Assembly: GCA_026225945.1 (NCBI GenBank)
Contig: JAMJFZ010000239.1
Span: forward strand, 30,456,501 to 30,520,500
Source of the DNA: Cricetomys ansorgei
Taxonomy: Eukaryota > Chordata > Mammalia > Rodentia > Nesomyidae
Direction: 5' to 3'
Length of the DNA stretch: 64,000 nt
Shown: piece after piece, positions 47,034 through 58,002 of the stretch
Layout: every line of letters starts with the position of its first letter
How positions within the stretch are numbered: position 1 is the first letter of the stretch
Notes under the pieces: model-generated
The model's input: the letters and a program-made list of their open reading frames with translations, nothing else
Told to the model about the DNA's origin: nothing
Database searches by the model: none
Program-made: the position numbers and the translations under genes

Positions 47034-47179
47034 TTTTTCAAGAAAGCGTTTCTCTGTTGTAACTCTGGCTATCCTGAAACTCACTCTGTAGACCAGGCTG
47101 GCCTAGAACTCACAGAGATCCGCCTGCCTCTGCCTCCCAAGTGCTGGGATTAAAGGCACTCGCCACCACCACCTGGCTC
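47034..47179 (-). mobile_element. SINE B1, minus strand
   Basis: Reversed B1 with TTTCTCTGTTGTAACTCTGG, CTGTAGACCAGGCTGGCCTA, GAACTCACAGAGATCCGCCT, GCCTCCCAAGTGCTGGGATT, AAAGGCACTCGCCACCACCA. It is close to the consensus apart from TTGTAACTC in the right arm. Confidence 0.97.
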
Positions 47180-48029
47180 CAGTATACTTTTACCTTGATT
47201 TCAAATATTTCCATCCCTTAGAAAGAGGCTGGGATAAAAATACATGAAATAATCTAAGTAGTATGCTCTTGAACTCATTTTTTTTCACATCATTACTTTA
47301 AGACCCAGAGCAACAGCCAAGCAGAAACTAACATTCACCTTCTTTTCCAAGGATCCCCAACCAAAACCCTTGCTACTGTCAGCTGACCAGGAATAAAGCC
47401 TTATGGGTACTGCCCTCAGCGCAGCAGTCTACCTCGCCGCTCAACCCTAAGTTGATGCAAGTTTTACTTCTGATCCTTTCTCTCTCAAATGTTCCCTGAA
47501 CTGACAGAGAAATGTTTTTGCTAATATAATCCTGTGGATCTTTTCCATGTCCAAAGACTATAACCTAAAATTAGCCTACTTCTGGCTTTAAATCCTCACA
47601 CTCTGGCTCTTGCCTCTTAACCTGGCCTCTTTCTCAAATAACCAATGAATGCCAAACCCAAATTGGGCATGTTTTCTGAGCTGCAAAATCCACTTCCATT
47701 TCTGAGCCACTGGCCCTCCCCTCACTTCCTCTTCTACTACTGTGAACGTCTCCAGGTAAGCACATTCAGAAACTGCTTGGATTTATTCCACCATTCATAT
47801 TTTGTCAAACATTTCCCAAATCCAACCCTCACAAACAGTTTAATCACATTAACTCCATGGGAGGGTACTGCCCCTCCTAGAAACCACCACTTATCAAAAG
47901 ACAATCTCAAAACCAGGTGCGGGATGCCTCCTTAGGAAGTGTTGGTCAGAGAGGACTCAGGCCCCTCTCCAAAAAACAATACAAGCTATTTCCATTCCTC
48001 TTCGTTGCCCATAACAACTAGAAAACGAG
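47180..48029. other. Unique sequence, no gene seen
   Basis: No recognised repeat. The 96-codon open frame at 47645-47935 contains GTCTCCAGGTAAGCA, a good splice-donor match (47749-47763), but nothing else supports an exon. Confidence 0.4.
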
Positions 48030-48171
48030 AATCTAGCGGCACAGGATTTTAATCCCAGCACCTGGGAGGCAGGGGAATCTCTGTGAGTTCAAGGCCAGGC
48101 CGGTCTACACACTGAATTCCAGAACAACCAGTTACATAGCGAGATCCTGTCTCAATAAAAAACAAAAAGCC
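48030..48171 (+). mobile_element. SINE B1, plus strand, diverged
   Basis: TAGCGGCACAGGATTTTAAT with CCCAGCACCTGGGAGGCAGG, then GAATCTCTGTGAGTTCAAGG, CCAGGCCGGTCTACACACTG and AGATCCTGTCTC. Deletions in the left arm (GGCAGGGGAATC) and several transitions mark an older copy. Confidence 0.95.
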
Positions 48172-48689
48172 AAATTATTGCTGAAAGCATCCCACACCTT
48201 GGCTACAAGGTATAGAGAAAATGAGCTGGAGCTGAGCTAGAACCTTCTTCCCTATTGGCTAGCTTTTGTAGAGCCAGAGGGTGCTGAGCAGGCTACTGGG
48301 GGAGAAGGGCATCAATGGCTTACCCAGCTAGGAACCCTACAAACTACATCTTGACTGCCAAGCAGCCAGTCAAAAATGTGCCTACTGGTGAAATTAATGA
48401 CAGTGACTAATAGGGAGGTAAACAATTTCTCTTGGGTTGGATTTGAGGTTTGTGTCTAGCTCACTAGTAAAGAGCTTGCTTTGCTAGGAAGCAAATTTGG
48501 GGCCTTGTCATTATTATTCTGACTAAGGTTGATATGTATACCCATATGCAAAAGCTACTCTCATCCTTAGAGAAAAGTTCAATTAGGTTATTTGCTCCAA
48601 TAATCTGATTCACTTGCCATATTTAATAAGGTATAAATATCTTAATTCTTAATTTGGGTTCTAGTTTTCCCCTGAGTCTCTAGAATAGG
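48172..48689. other. Unique sequence, no gene seen
   Basis: No gene or recognised repeat. Confidence 0.4.
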
Positions 48690-48920
48690 TGTGTGTGCGT
48701 GTGTGTGTGTTTCATGTGTGTGTTTCGTGTGTGTCTGTTGTCTGTGTGGTGTGTGTGTGTGTGTGTGTGCATGAGTGTGTGCTCACAAGAGCCACAGCAT
48801 GTGTGCAGAGATCAAAGGACAATCTGCAGGAGTCATTTCTCTCCCTTTACCCTGTGAGTCCTGGAAATCAATCTCTAGCTGTCAAGATGAGTGACACATT
48901 CCAATGGCCCAAAGCCTGTG
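48690..48920 (-). mobile_element. tRNA-derived SINE (B3/B4-like) with (TG)n, minus strand
   Basis: A TG-rich tract (48690-48780) leads into GCAGAGATCAAAGGACAATC, TGCAGGAGTCATTTCTCTCC, TGTGAGTCCTGGAAATCAAT and CAATGGCCCAAAGCC. That is the reverse of the layout seen at 23166 and 51710 (CCCAGAACCCACATAAAGG, AGAGAACCAATTCC). The short open frame across it has no meaning. Confidence 0.85.
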
Positions 48921-49312
48921 AGTACAAAAGAAATGTTTATGTGACTAATCAGAAATTCTAATGTATTAAAGAAAAAAAATTAACGGAACAAGTGATTTCC
49001 ACAATGTCTCTCTCCCTTAGTACTTTATAAAACATCTATCAAAACCCTAGACATAAAAATAATGGAGTCCCACTGTAAATGATGCTGATATGACATTTGA
49101 AGAGTGCCTGCAAAGTGTACAAATTCTCCCTGTGTACTTATCAGATGCACTGTAATTTGAGTTCTGATGTAAGTCAATATTTACTAAATATTAAAAAAAA
49201 CTGAAATTCTGATAAGCTCATTCTGTAACAATGATGAGATCAAATTAAAACTCAATAATTATGAAATATATTTTGAAATTAGCATTTGGAAGTTGAACAC
49301 TTCTTATGTAGA
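48921..49312. other. Unique AT-rich sequence
   Basis: No gene or recognised repeat. Confidence 0.4.
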
Positions 49313-49625
49313 TAGCCTATGAGACAAAGTAAAAAAATAAAGGGAACATTTCAAACTGAATGATGTTTTTTAAAAAAAAGAGGATACCATACTACCTGGG
49401 TAGAACAAAAGTAATATTTAAAAGAAATGTATATTTTTTGTACATAATGAAAATTTTTACATTTATGTAGCCTATGAGACAAAGTAAAAAAATAAAGGGA
49501 ACATTTCAAACTGAATGATGTTTTTAAAAAAAAGAGGATACCATACTACCTGGGTAGAACAAAAGTAATATTTAAAAGAAATGTATATTTTTTTTGTACA
49601 TAATGAAAATTTTTACATTTATGTA
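49313..49625. repeat. 155-bp tandem duplication
   Basis: Unit 1 (49313-49467) and unit 2 (49468-49625) both run TAGCCTATGAGACAAAGTAA through AGGGAACATTTCAAACTGAA, CCATACTACCTGGGTAGAAC and TGAAAATTTTTACATTTATG. Differences are confined to T and A run lengths. A recent duplication of unique DNA. Confidence 0.97.
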
Positions 49626-49739
49626 AAAAATGAAAACTTTTAAGTTTTAATATTAGTTTAATTTTTATAGCATTGAGAGAACAAGAAAGCCATGTAACTT
49701 CTTGATAGAAGTAAGAGGAAAGTATTTAACCCCTATTTA

Positions 49740-50280
49740 TAGTTTTTCTATTCCAAGTAGTTTTTAAAACCATGTTTTAAATTGAAATAGAATTACACAA
49801 CTTTCCTTTCCTCCCCCACAGTCCTTCCGGTGGCCCTTCTCTCCAACCCTCCATGCCCCCTGACTCTCAAGTTGATAGCCTTTTTCTTTGATATATACAC
49901 AAATATATAAATACAGCCTGCTGAGCCTGTTTGCGTTTACATGTGTTCATGGCTGATCACTCTGCACCAGACATCCAGTAAAGGGACTCATCCCTGGAAG
50001 AGGCGAAGTCCCTTCCGACAGTCACTAGCTGCCTGTAGTTCTTTGTCTAGGTGTGGGGCCGGATAAAACTTTTCCCTTCCATGTTCACGAAGAGAATGTT
50101 TCAGAGCAGAATTCCTAGTATCCTGGCTCTTACAATCCTTTTATCCCCTCAACAATGGTGTTCTGCAGGAGCTGTGATGGAGACCTATCCTCTGGGGCTG
50201 GGCTCTCTGTCTGTGGATCTCTGCATTGTGTCCAGCTCTGGTTTCTGTGATGGGCTCCAATTCCTGTAAAGAGTGGTTTC
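49740..50280 (-). mobile_element. L1 (Lx-type) 3' UTR, minus strand
   Basis: Reversed L1 3' UTR: a C-rich start, GTTGATAGCCTTTTTCTTTG, ATATATACACAAATATATAA, ATACAGCCTGCTGAGCCTGT, CAGTCACTAGCTGCCTGTAG, CTAGGTGTGGGGCCGG, GGCTCTTACAATCCTTTTAT and GGGGCTGGGCTCTCTGTCTG. About 540 bases with no ORF2, so 5' truncated. Confidence 0.85.
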
Positions 50281-50560
50281 TTCTTTTAAATTTTTTTTAA
50301 ACTTTTTTCACATAATATATTTCAATCATATCTTTTCCCTCCCCCAACTCCTCCCAGATCTTCTCCAGCTTCATGGTCTTTCTCTCGCTCAAAAAAACAA
50401 AAAAAGAAAGAAAGGAAAACAACAACAAAATTAAGACAAATAGACTAAAAAGGGAAATGAAGGAAGGAATTTCATCAAGCACCTTCGGTGAGGGGTGGTG
50501 GCCACACATATCTAGCAAAGGTGGCTCCTGCACAAAGATGGCTTGTGGACTCTATGTTTT
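50281..50560 (-). mobile_element. Second L1 3'-end fragment, minus strand
   Basis: T-rich start, TTTTTTCACATAATATATTT, CAATCATATCTTTTCCCTCC, CCCAACTCCTCCCAGATCTT, then TCTCTCGCTCAAAAAAACAA and an A-rich segment, like 13250-13400 and 38761-38990. It abuts the previous L1 end, so a separate insertion into or next to it is likely. Confidence 0.7.
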
Positions 50561-50789
50561 TTCTTAAATTCTCAGAAAGTGGGCAGTTTGGGGGCTTTTC
50601 ACCTTATCAATGTAACACATAGTTAACCTCAAACTTAAGAGGAGATTTTGAATGTGTTTGCCCTGAGCTTGCCAAGTTTAACACTTCCTATTCTACCCCA
50701 TCCTTGAAGTTTAACTAGAAAAGTAAGGAAAGGAAAAGAGAGAGATGTTGTAAGTTGGAAAATCAAAGGAAGTACCTTGAAGGACTTTC

Positions 50790-51440
50790 AAAATCACACA
50801 TAATTAAATATCATTTCACATCCGCTAGATTGGCTAAAATAAGTAAAGTCAACAAAACAAAACATGACCGTGGGTACTGAGCCACTGGAAGCGTTATTAC
50901 TGCGGAAGAGCATGAATTGGTAGAACATTTTGGAAAATCATTGTTATTTTTCTGTAAATACCACAATGAATGAAAACATGTGTTACTGAGAAGTACATGT
51001 ACGAGAACAAGAAATTGCAATTTTCAAAATTACCAAATCTACTGTCCAGATGTCCCTCAACAGGAAAGCAAAAATAAAATAAAATTGCAGCATATTCATA
51101 ATAAAAAAATACTTTGGCCAAAAAAAAAAAAAAAACTGTTGACAAACAACGACATGAGCAAACCTCTAAATTATTACGTGGAGAAGAAGAAAGCAGACAT
51201 AAGAAAGATATACTATGTATCAGTTTATGTGAAATTCACAAACAACAAAAATAGATCACACTACAAAAGTCAGACAACAGTTGCCTGTCGGGGGAAGGGA
51301 TTGGGAAGTTTCTAAGATGAAAGGAAGGTTTCGTTTCTCCAAGTAGTGGTTGTATTGACCGAAACTCATTGAACTCTATGCCTAACATCTGTGCCTTTCA
51401 CCAATGGAAATATTCCCTGTTATTAAAAAAATAAAAGAAA
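50790..51440 (+). mobile_element. Old L1 (L1M) 3' end, plus strand
   Basis: Sense order of an ancient L1 3' end: TCATTTCACATCCGCTAGAT, AACATTTTGGAAAATCATTG, GAATGAAAACATGTGTTACT, CTACTGTCCAGATGTCCCTC with AACAGGAAAGCAAAAATAAA, GCAAACCTCTAAATTATTAC, GTTTATGTGAAATTCACAAA and GTTGCCTGTCGGGGGAAGGG. It includes an A run at 51119-51135. Inactive, and one of the longer ancient L1 remnants here. Confidence 0.8.
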
Positions 51441-51594
51441 AAGAAAAATACTACAATTTATTTAGGAAAGTAATGTCTTCCTCCATCAGTAATATCTTTA
51501 AAAAACTGTGGAAATTTTCACCCAACACAAAAACAGGAGCAATAGAATGATTCCTAGACATTTTTAGAAAAATTACCAGCTATATATAATTACC

Positions 51595-51596
<2 letters not shown>

Positions 51597-51643
<47 letters not shown>
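51597..51643. repeat. (AT)n microsatellite
   Basis: About 23 uninterrupted AT units, self-complementary, so able to form a cruciform or hairpin. Confidence 0.98.
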
Positions 51644-51646
<3 letters not shown>

Positions 51647-51709
51647 ATTCAAGCAAGGTTATCTATTGGACTGCAGACAATAGGAAGATGCAGTCTAAAA
51701 GAGCCTCAC

Positions 51710-52060
51710 AGAGAGGGGATGAGTTGAGTGGTGAAAGGTGTGCGCCCAAGCCTGATACCTCAGTTCAATCCCCAGAACCCACATAAAGGTAGAAAAAGAA
51801 CCAATGCCACAGTGGCCTCTGATCCCCACATGTACTCCATGGCATGCACACACAGGTGCACACACACACACACGTACACCTGTGCACACACACATGCACA
51901 CACATACATGCACACGTGCACACACACATACACACATGCACACACAAGCATGCACACACACACACATACATGTACACCTGTGCACACAGATACATGCACA
52001 CATGTGCACATACACATACACACATGCACACACAAACACATGTACACATACACAATTAAT
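51710..52060 (+). mobile_element. tRNA-derived SINE (B3/B4-like) with expanded CA tail
   Basis: GGGATGAGTTGAGTGGTGAA, CAATCCCCAGAACCCACATA, AAGGTAGAAAAAGAACCAAT and GGCCTCTGATCCCCACATGT form the SINE body. From about 51846 to 52050 follow roughly 200 bases of CA repeats broken by TG, CATG and GTACAC, in which longer words such as CACCTGTGCACACA recur. The six overlapping open frames here, on both strands, are Thr-His or Val-Cys repeats from dinucleotide DNA and are not genes. Confidence 0.92.
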
Positions 52061-52279
52061 TTTTTTTTATCAAAAGAACTTGTTTAGCCTCTCTGTGTTT
52101 TATCTTCATGACAATACTTCTTTCTGCCTTGTATTTAAACTGTTTACCCCTAACTCACCTCTAGGAAATAATTCCAGTCCATCTTTTATTTAAGAAGATA
52201 AAATACGACCCTGTGGAAAGGTTGCATTTATAATATAGACTATAGTATTTTTGTTGCTCTGAATTATTTTCTAATAAAA

Positions 52280-52345
52280 GAGATTGCACTGAACCCATGG
52301 CCTTACACACACTAGGCATGATTTCTTCCTCTGAGCCATATCTGA
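52280..52345 (-). mobile_element. ID-type SINE, minus strand, decayed
   Basis: TTGCACTGAACCCATGGCCT, TACACACACTAGGCATGATT and CTTCCTCTGAGCCATATCTG are the reverse of an ID element (GATTGAACCCAGGGCCTTGC, GCATGCTAGGCAAGCGCTC, CACTGAGCTATATCCCCAGCC). Confidence 0.75.
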
Positions 52346-52359
52346 AGCTTTATTGCACC

Positions 52360-52740
52360 TTTTATGCGTATGATTCAGTGGGCTTTTAGCACATCACAAG
52401 GTTGTGCTACCATCACCAGTAATTCCAGAACCTTTCTACTATTTTCAAAACAATTCAGTATTTAATAGTTGTCACGTCTCACTGGCCCCTCCCCCGCAGA
52501 GTCCCTGTCAATCACTAGTCTATGATTTCTCTGTGGATTTATCTGTTCTGGAGATTTCAGATAAATAGAATCATATAATATCGTGGCTTCTTGTGCCTGG
52601 CTTCTTTCACTTAATGTGATGAAACCTTTAAACTTTATTTTTATCAAAGCATGGATCAGAACTCTAGTGCTTTTATGGCTGAAAAATATTTTAATAACTG
52701 TATATGTCACATTTCATCCAGTGTATAGAATAACGTAATA
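52360..52740 (-). mobile_element. Old L1 (L1M) 3' end, minus strand
   Basis: Reversed ancient L1: GATTCAGTGGGCTTTTAGCA, CACAAGGTTGTGCTACCATC, ACCAGTAATTCCAGAACCTT, CGCAGAGTCCCTGTCAATCA, GGCTTCTTTCACTTAATGTG and TTTTATGGCTGAAAAATATT. Landmark order fits the L1M 3' region on the minus strand. Inactive. Confidence 0.8.
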
Positions 52741-55591
52741 TATCATATACTAACCTAGCATATAATAACCATTGAATGAACAATTACTTTCCTCTTTATT
52801 TTTGAGTAAAAGTGATTTTTTTAAAGCTTTTCCAATACCATGCCTTGAAATATGCCAAATTCATCTTCATCCGTAAAACAAGTGCTATAGTGGCATTTTC
52901 AAGAGACTTTTTGTTATACAAAAAACCAAAATATTTCTAAAAGAAGATTGCTCATGTATGCCTGTGGTCTGAATAGATCTTAATTCCCTCTTGGCCTGGT
53001 CTAGAGAACCTAGCATAGATAGTTCAATATCTCTAGAACCTATCATAGAAAGTTCAATATGTCTACAGTACAAACTCCAGATCTCAGGATTTTCTGAGCA
53101 ACTAATATGTGTACCACAATTTTAAAAAAAGAATAATTATTTTCCATTACTTTATAATTCTCTTCTGATCAGATTACCCTAGGGAACACTGATAAGAGCT
53201 CTTTCTATGCTGTTTGCATGCTAGAGTATAAAGGAAAAAGAAATGACTCTCTTGAAAGACTCCAGGATGTTAATGTTTCAATCATCTCTGTTAATCCACA
53301 ACTTGGATCACAGTCTTACAATATTAACCAAGCCATTCGTGGTAGAAAACACAAGAAAAGAAAAGCTGGCTTTTCTTCCAATCTGCCAGCTCAGAGAGTG
53401 TTTGCCATTTGGCTGGGCAGATTTATGCAAAATGTAATGTTTTCTTGAACCTAAAGATGAGCAACTTTCCTTTAAAGCATAGATGCTTCTTAAAATTCCC
53501 AGCACCTCTGCACAACTACCCATTCTGTGTGAGGGGCTATGTTGGAAATTACCCTGTGAGGCAGGACCATCTCTGATTCACAGTTGTGTCTTATCTGATG
53601 TCTTCTTAAGTTATACTCTGAAATAACTACAACATGGTACAGTTTATTTGCATAATCCGTTTCCAGAAATTTTATTTATTGAAATTTTACCTGGACTAAT
53701 TTTTCAATTACTTAAAAAGCAAATGTAATTTTTAATTCTCTATTTGCAAAAATATCAAAGAGCCTTTGGTTAGTCTGTTTTCCAAAGGTCTACTCATCAG
53801 TTCATGTGTAATGGCTCAGTCTCTGAAACAAGTGAAAGCATTCTACAGCAAAGAATGTGATCTATTATTCAACAGGAGCAACAGTATTGTGTTTTCTCAT
53901 TTTGTTAGTACTGTCGTTGGGTGTCAAAAAACTCAGACACTATGGGAAGAAGTTCTAAAAAAAATTACTTGGGTTAAATGTGATTAGTTACAAAATAGAA
54001 CTATATCACGTGTACTAATTGTGTGAGTTAAGGTAAAACCATCTTGCCTAAATTTACCTACACATTTCAGTCTAGTCAAGAGTGTTAAAAGGAATACGCT
54101 AGATTCAACACATAACCTTGTAAGTTATGTGTTCTAAAACTCTAGAATGTTTTATTTCTTCTTTCGGATCTTAGAAACAGAATGAAACATGACTCTAAAG
54201 CCCTGCTGGACCCAGAAGATGGAAGCGGATTACCTTGGGATGCTTCTGCAGGCATGTTCCTATGACTCACTACAGCTTAGTAGAGATCCCCAGAAGACTT
54301 TCTTGTTGACTACGACATTAAACTTGACACCCCCAAAATACACAAAGGGAAACAAAAGAAAATTTGTTATGACACCAAAGAGAAATTTTCCAAAGTTCTG
54401 GAACCCTGGAATCAAATTAATATGTTTAATTTTCTTTGACTAGAAATTGCAACTTTTGTCTCCTTTTATGTGAAAAAACAAGCCTTTAGAACACTGAGGT
54501 GATCATATATATACTTACCCTAAATGTCCTCAAAGACGTGCATTAAGTCCAATTTGCAGTCCCATTTAGGAGCTCTCCTACTTTAGCTTTGAAAGAAGAA
54601 ACTCAATTTATTTAACATAGACTGCTCAGCACTTTAAAAGTATTTGGTGAGAAATCATCAGTCAACACATATCTTGTTTCCTGCTCTTCAATTTTGGCTG
54701 AGATTTTTCATGTTATGTAGAGGAAATTTTATAGATATTTAAATCAAATAAGTGTGATCAAAATTCAACTCTGAGGTTATTTAGCTGAAAAATTATCACT
54801 GCCTAATTCTTCTGTTTAATTCTTACCACATTAGCTGGCCACCGCTGTTACTGCTGGCTTACTAAAAGCACCTTCTGAACTTGTACTACCCATAACTCCA
54901 AGGAAGAACTCTGTGAGCACATACAGCGAGTTCTTAAGAATCTGCCACCCTCAATCTCAACAAGTTTTCTGGATATTTATGGGTAGACTACACTGTGTTG
55001 AATCCTCCCATGGTCTTTCAAAGCTAAAGCTACTTACACCTGGGTAACAATAACCATGTGTCATCAGGAAAAATAAATCCCCCAAAATATAAGAAATGTA
55101 AATGTATTCTGTATTTATCTATGATTAACTTTATTTCTATCTGAAGTTTCCTTTTATCAGATAAAGGAACTTGAATTCTTGCTCAACTCATAGTCTAATC
55201 CTACAAAATTCCAGTAAGTGATTTGGACTTTAGTCTCTTCATTTAATATATAGGAGTGTTAACTCACTTGCCTAAGACTCTTCTAGGCAAATCTTTTAGC
55301 AGTAAATAACTCTGCACTGCAAACACTGTCTGGTGCTAAGAATGGAGAGTATTCAGTAGACACTACCACCAATAGTATGCAAAGAAATAAAACTGCCAAA
55401 AGTCATTTCATTGAAATGGAGAGTTTCTTAATCCTATAAATAAAATAAAAGATTGGGCTGAGATTAGATACTTTCCCAGCCTTGTAGAGGTATGGATGGG
55501 GGAAAAAAGTATATATTTAAAGTGACAATATGACTTCTAACAATTATATAGATGTTCTAACACTATATAGATGTTGAAAATGATAACTATG
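52741..55591. other. Long unique stretch, no gene seen
   Basis: No firm repeat. About 53520-53585 (CCCTGTGAGGCAGGACCATC) and 55230-55330 are weakly MIR-like. A short duplicated motif, TCTAGAGAACCTAGCATAGA (53001-53020) with a near repeat at about 53032, is visible. Several open frames of 60-84 codons have no recognisable domain. Confidence 0.45.
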
Positions 55592-55932
55592 GTATCCGTT
55601 ACTTTTCTATTGCTAAGATAAAGAGTTTATTTTGGACTTAGAGTTCCTGAGAGATAAGACCTATCACCATCCCGGGGGGAGGAAGCATGGCAGAAGGCAG
55701 ACATGGTGACTGAGCAGAAGCTGAGGGCTCTTGCTTCCAAGCACAGCAGGAAGCAGAGAGAAGGAACTTGAAATGGCAAGAGTCTTGAAACTCTCAAAGC
55801 CTGCTCCCAGTAATACACTTCCTCCAGCAAGGCCATCCTTCCCAACCCTATCCACACAGTTCCACTCACTGGGGACCAAGTATTTTAATGCCAGAGCCTT
55901 TGTGGGTGGCCTCATTCAAACCGCCTCAACTG
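55592..55932 (-). mobile_element. Rodent MER-type repeat (URR1-like; name uncertain)
   Basis: GTTACTTTTCTATTGCTAAG, AAGAGTTTATTTTGGACTTA, GGAGGAAGCATGGCAGAAGG, ACACTTCCTCCAGCAAGGCC, GTTCCACTCACTGGGGACCA and CATTCAAACCGCCTCAAC give the family order. Near full length. Its GTTTATTTTG is the reversed AATAAA region of the sense strand. Confidence 0.83.
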
Positions 55933-56400
55933 TACTTGTGATAATTAACATATCGATCACTTCCCATCGCTACGCTACTAGTTTCATGTGTGATGACGTG
56001 TAAGAGCTGCTCTCTTGGAAAATTTCAAGTATGTAATACACCATTAAGTACTGCAAACATGTTTTAGATTGGGTTCAGAAGTTACTGACATGGAAGCTTG
56101 TATCCTTTGACCAATACTTCCCTGCTTCCTGCTTCCCTGCTTCTTGCTTCCCACTTCCTGCTTCTCTGTTTCCCTGCTTCCTGCTCCCCTGTTTCCTGCT
56201 CCCCTGCTTCCCACTTCTCCCCCACAGATTCTGCTAACCATTCTTCTACTCTTTGTTTCTAATGGGGTCGATTTTTTAGATTTCACAAATAAGTGAGATC
56301 ATACCGTTTTTATTTTTCCGTGTCTGGCTTACTGAATTTATCAGCATGACCAATGGTTTCATCTTGAACTACAGTTTTAAAGCATTCCATTAGAGTATAG
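55933..56400 (-). mobile_element. Old L1 (L1M) 3' end with minisatellite, minus strand
   Basis: GTGATAATTAACATATCGAT, CTGCTCTCTTGGAAAATTTC, AAGTATGTAATACACCATTA, CTGCAAACATGTTTTAGATT and, beyond the minisatellite, TTTCACAAATAAGTGAGATC, CCGTGTCTGGCTTACTGAAT and CCAATGGTTTCATCTTGAAC. The order is that of a reversed L1M 3' UTR. Confidence 0.75.
56118..56218. repeat. CTTCCCTGCTTCCTG minisatellite
   Basis: About a hundred bases of imperfect CTTCCCTG / CTTCCTG units (combined period near 15). It lies inside the L1M element and is polypyrimidine on the plus strand. Confidence 0.92.
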
Positions 56401-57265
56401 TAAAGACATACACATTCAATGAAAACACAAGTACAGCAGTATGTCTGACTATCCCGCATGCATTTGGAAACCAGTAAAGAAGGGACAGAAAGTCAACAGA
56501 AACATCCTCCTCCCCCCAAAAAAATGTAGAGAGGAGAAAAATAGTTATATATTGTAAATAATCCCTGAATCCAAGAAAATAACAGAAAAAGGGGTATAGC
56601 AACTTCAGCGGATGGGACTATTATGGCAGAGACAATGGCAAAGCTGGAATGGGTAATGGAAATTCATAATCAGAGACGAGAAGAGAGAAATTCCTAATCG
56701 GGATAGGAGGTTAAGAAAGAAAGACAGCTGGACAGAAACTGTGGATGTGTTTATATGTGGAGAGACAAGCAGATGCCTGGGATGCCTCCCCAGCTGCAGG
56801 CCGGGTCTCCCTTTTGGCAGTCCTATTTCTGGCCTGCCCGTATAGTCGGTCCTCGATTATAACCAGAAATCAGAGCGAACATCCACATTCAAAGAGAATT
56901 AGGTGATCCAAAAAGAGTGTGCCCACCATTTTTTCATTTCAAAGGCATTTTTAACTACCTAGCACCATCATCTTTTAAAGGAAATGGGAAAGACCTGATC
57001 TCTAAAGGTAACAATTCCTTCAATTTGACACTGATTATTTTATGATTGCCTCCTGGCCAGAATTCTGTACACTTTGTTCAGGTTTCCTTGGAAAATAAGA
57101 AAAGTAACTCATTTTGAAATTTGGGCCCTAGGTGTTGTATCATTTTATATATTTCTTATTTTTATATATTTATATACATACATATTATTAGTTCTTTGCA
57201 AGTTTTTTGTATGTTTTGAACTTATTCACTCCTCTTCCCCCCAACTGGTCGCAGACCCACCCTGT
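56401..57265. other. Unique sequence, no gene seen
   Basis: No gene or recognised repeat. An 8-C/7-A run occurs near 56512-56525. Confidence 0.4.
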
Positions 57266-57592
57266 CTTTGTTGGGGTTTCTATTCTCATAAAGACAAACC
57301 ATGACCACAGCAACTCTTACAAGAGAAAACATTGGGTTATGTAGTTCAGAGGTTTAGTCCATTTAATAATGGCGGCATGCAGGCAGATATGGTGGTGGAG
57401 AGAGAGCCATCTGGATCAGCAGTTAGCAGGAAAAGAGAGTGAGCCACTGTGTCTAGCTTGAGCTTCTGAAACCTCAAAGGCCACCCCCCAGTGACATACT
57501 TCTGCCAAGAAGGCCACATCTCCTAATAATCCCACTCCCTATGGGCTCATGAGAACTATTTTCATGTAAACCACCACATATCCTCTCCCACT
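57266..57592 (-). mobile_element. Rodent MER-type repeat (URR1-like; name uncertain)
   Basis: TTTGTTGGGGTTTCTATTCT, ACCATGACCACAGCAACTCT, GTTCAGAGGTTTAGTCCATT, AATGGCGGCATGCAGGCAGA, CCCCAGTGACATACTTCTGC and CCACATCTCCTAATAATCCC are in family order. About 325 bases, close to full length. Confidence 0.85.
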
Positions 57593-57917
57593 TTGATGCA
57601 ACTTTGTGTCTTTTTTTTTTTTTTAACCCATGAAGATCAATTTTAGCTGCTCAAGTATTTCTGGATCTGTAGTCTTTTCCTAGAAAAGACTTACAGTGAT
57701 TGACTTACCAGGTACTACATTCTTAGAGAAAACCCACTCTTCCTCTCCAGGCACCTAACAAATACCAGTAGCTCTAAGAGACTACAGAATGTTCATCCCT
57801 AAATGGGACCTGCTTCTCCCAGGGCTCAGGGATCATCATAGAAGACAGGGTAGAAGGTCTTTAAGATCCAGGTGCAGTGGATGAGTATAAGATAGTAGAT
57901 CTTTCTTTTGCTACTGC

Positions 57918-58002
57918 CTCTTCAGTAGTGCTGACTCTTCAGTAGTGCTGACTCTTCAGTAGTGCTGACTCTTCAGTAGTGCTGACTCTTCAGGAGTGCT
58001 TC
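57918..58002. repeat. 17-bp minisatellite, 5 copies
   Basis: Five copies of CTCTTCAGTAGTGCTGA in exact phase. Copies 1-4 are identical, and copy 5 (57986-58002) differs by T-to-G at the ninth base (CAGGAG) and in its last two bases. It sits in DNA otherwise free of repeats. Confidence 0.98.

Noticed and set aside
47645..47935. Possible exon with CTCCAGGTAAGCA donor
   Set aside because: The frame continues open through the donor and shows no recognisable protein. There is no acceptor or other support.
51695..52193. Six overlapping open frames of up to 129 codons on both strands
   Set aside because: They encode Thr-His or Val-Cys repeats because the DNA is CA dinucleotide repeat. There is no start context, domain or conservation to support a gene.
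53520..53590. Short MIR-like segment CCCTGTGAGGCAGG
   Set aside because: Too short and too diverged to separate from chance by eye. A sensitive repeat search would decide it.
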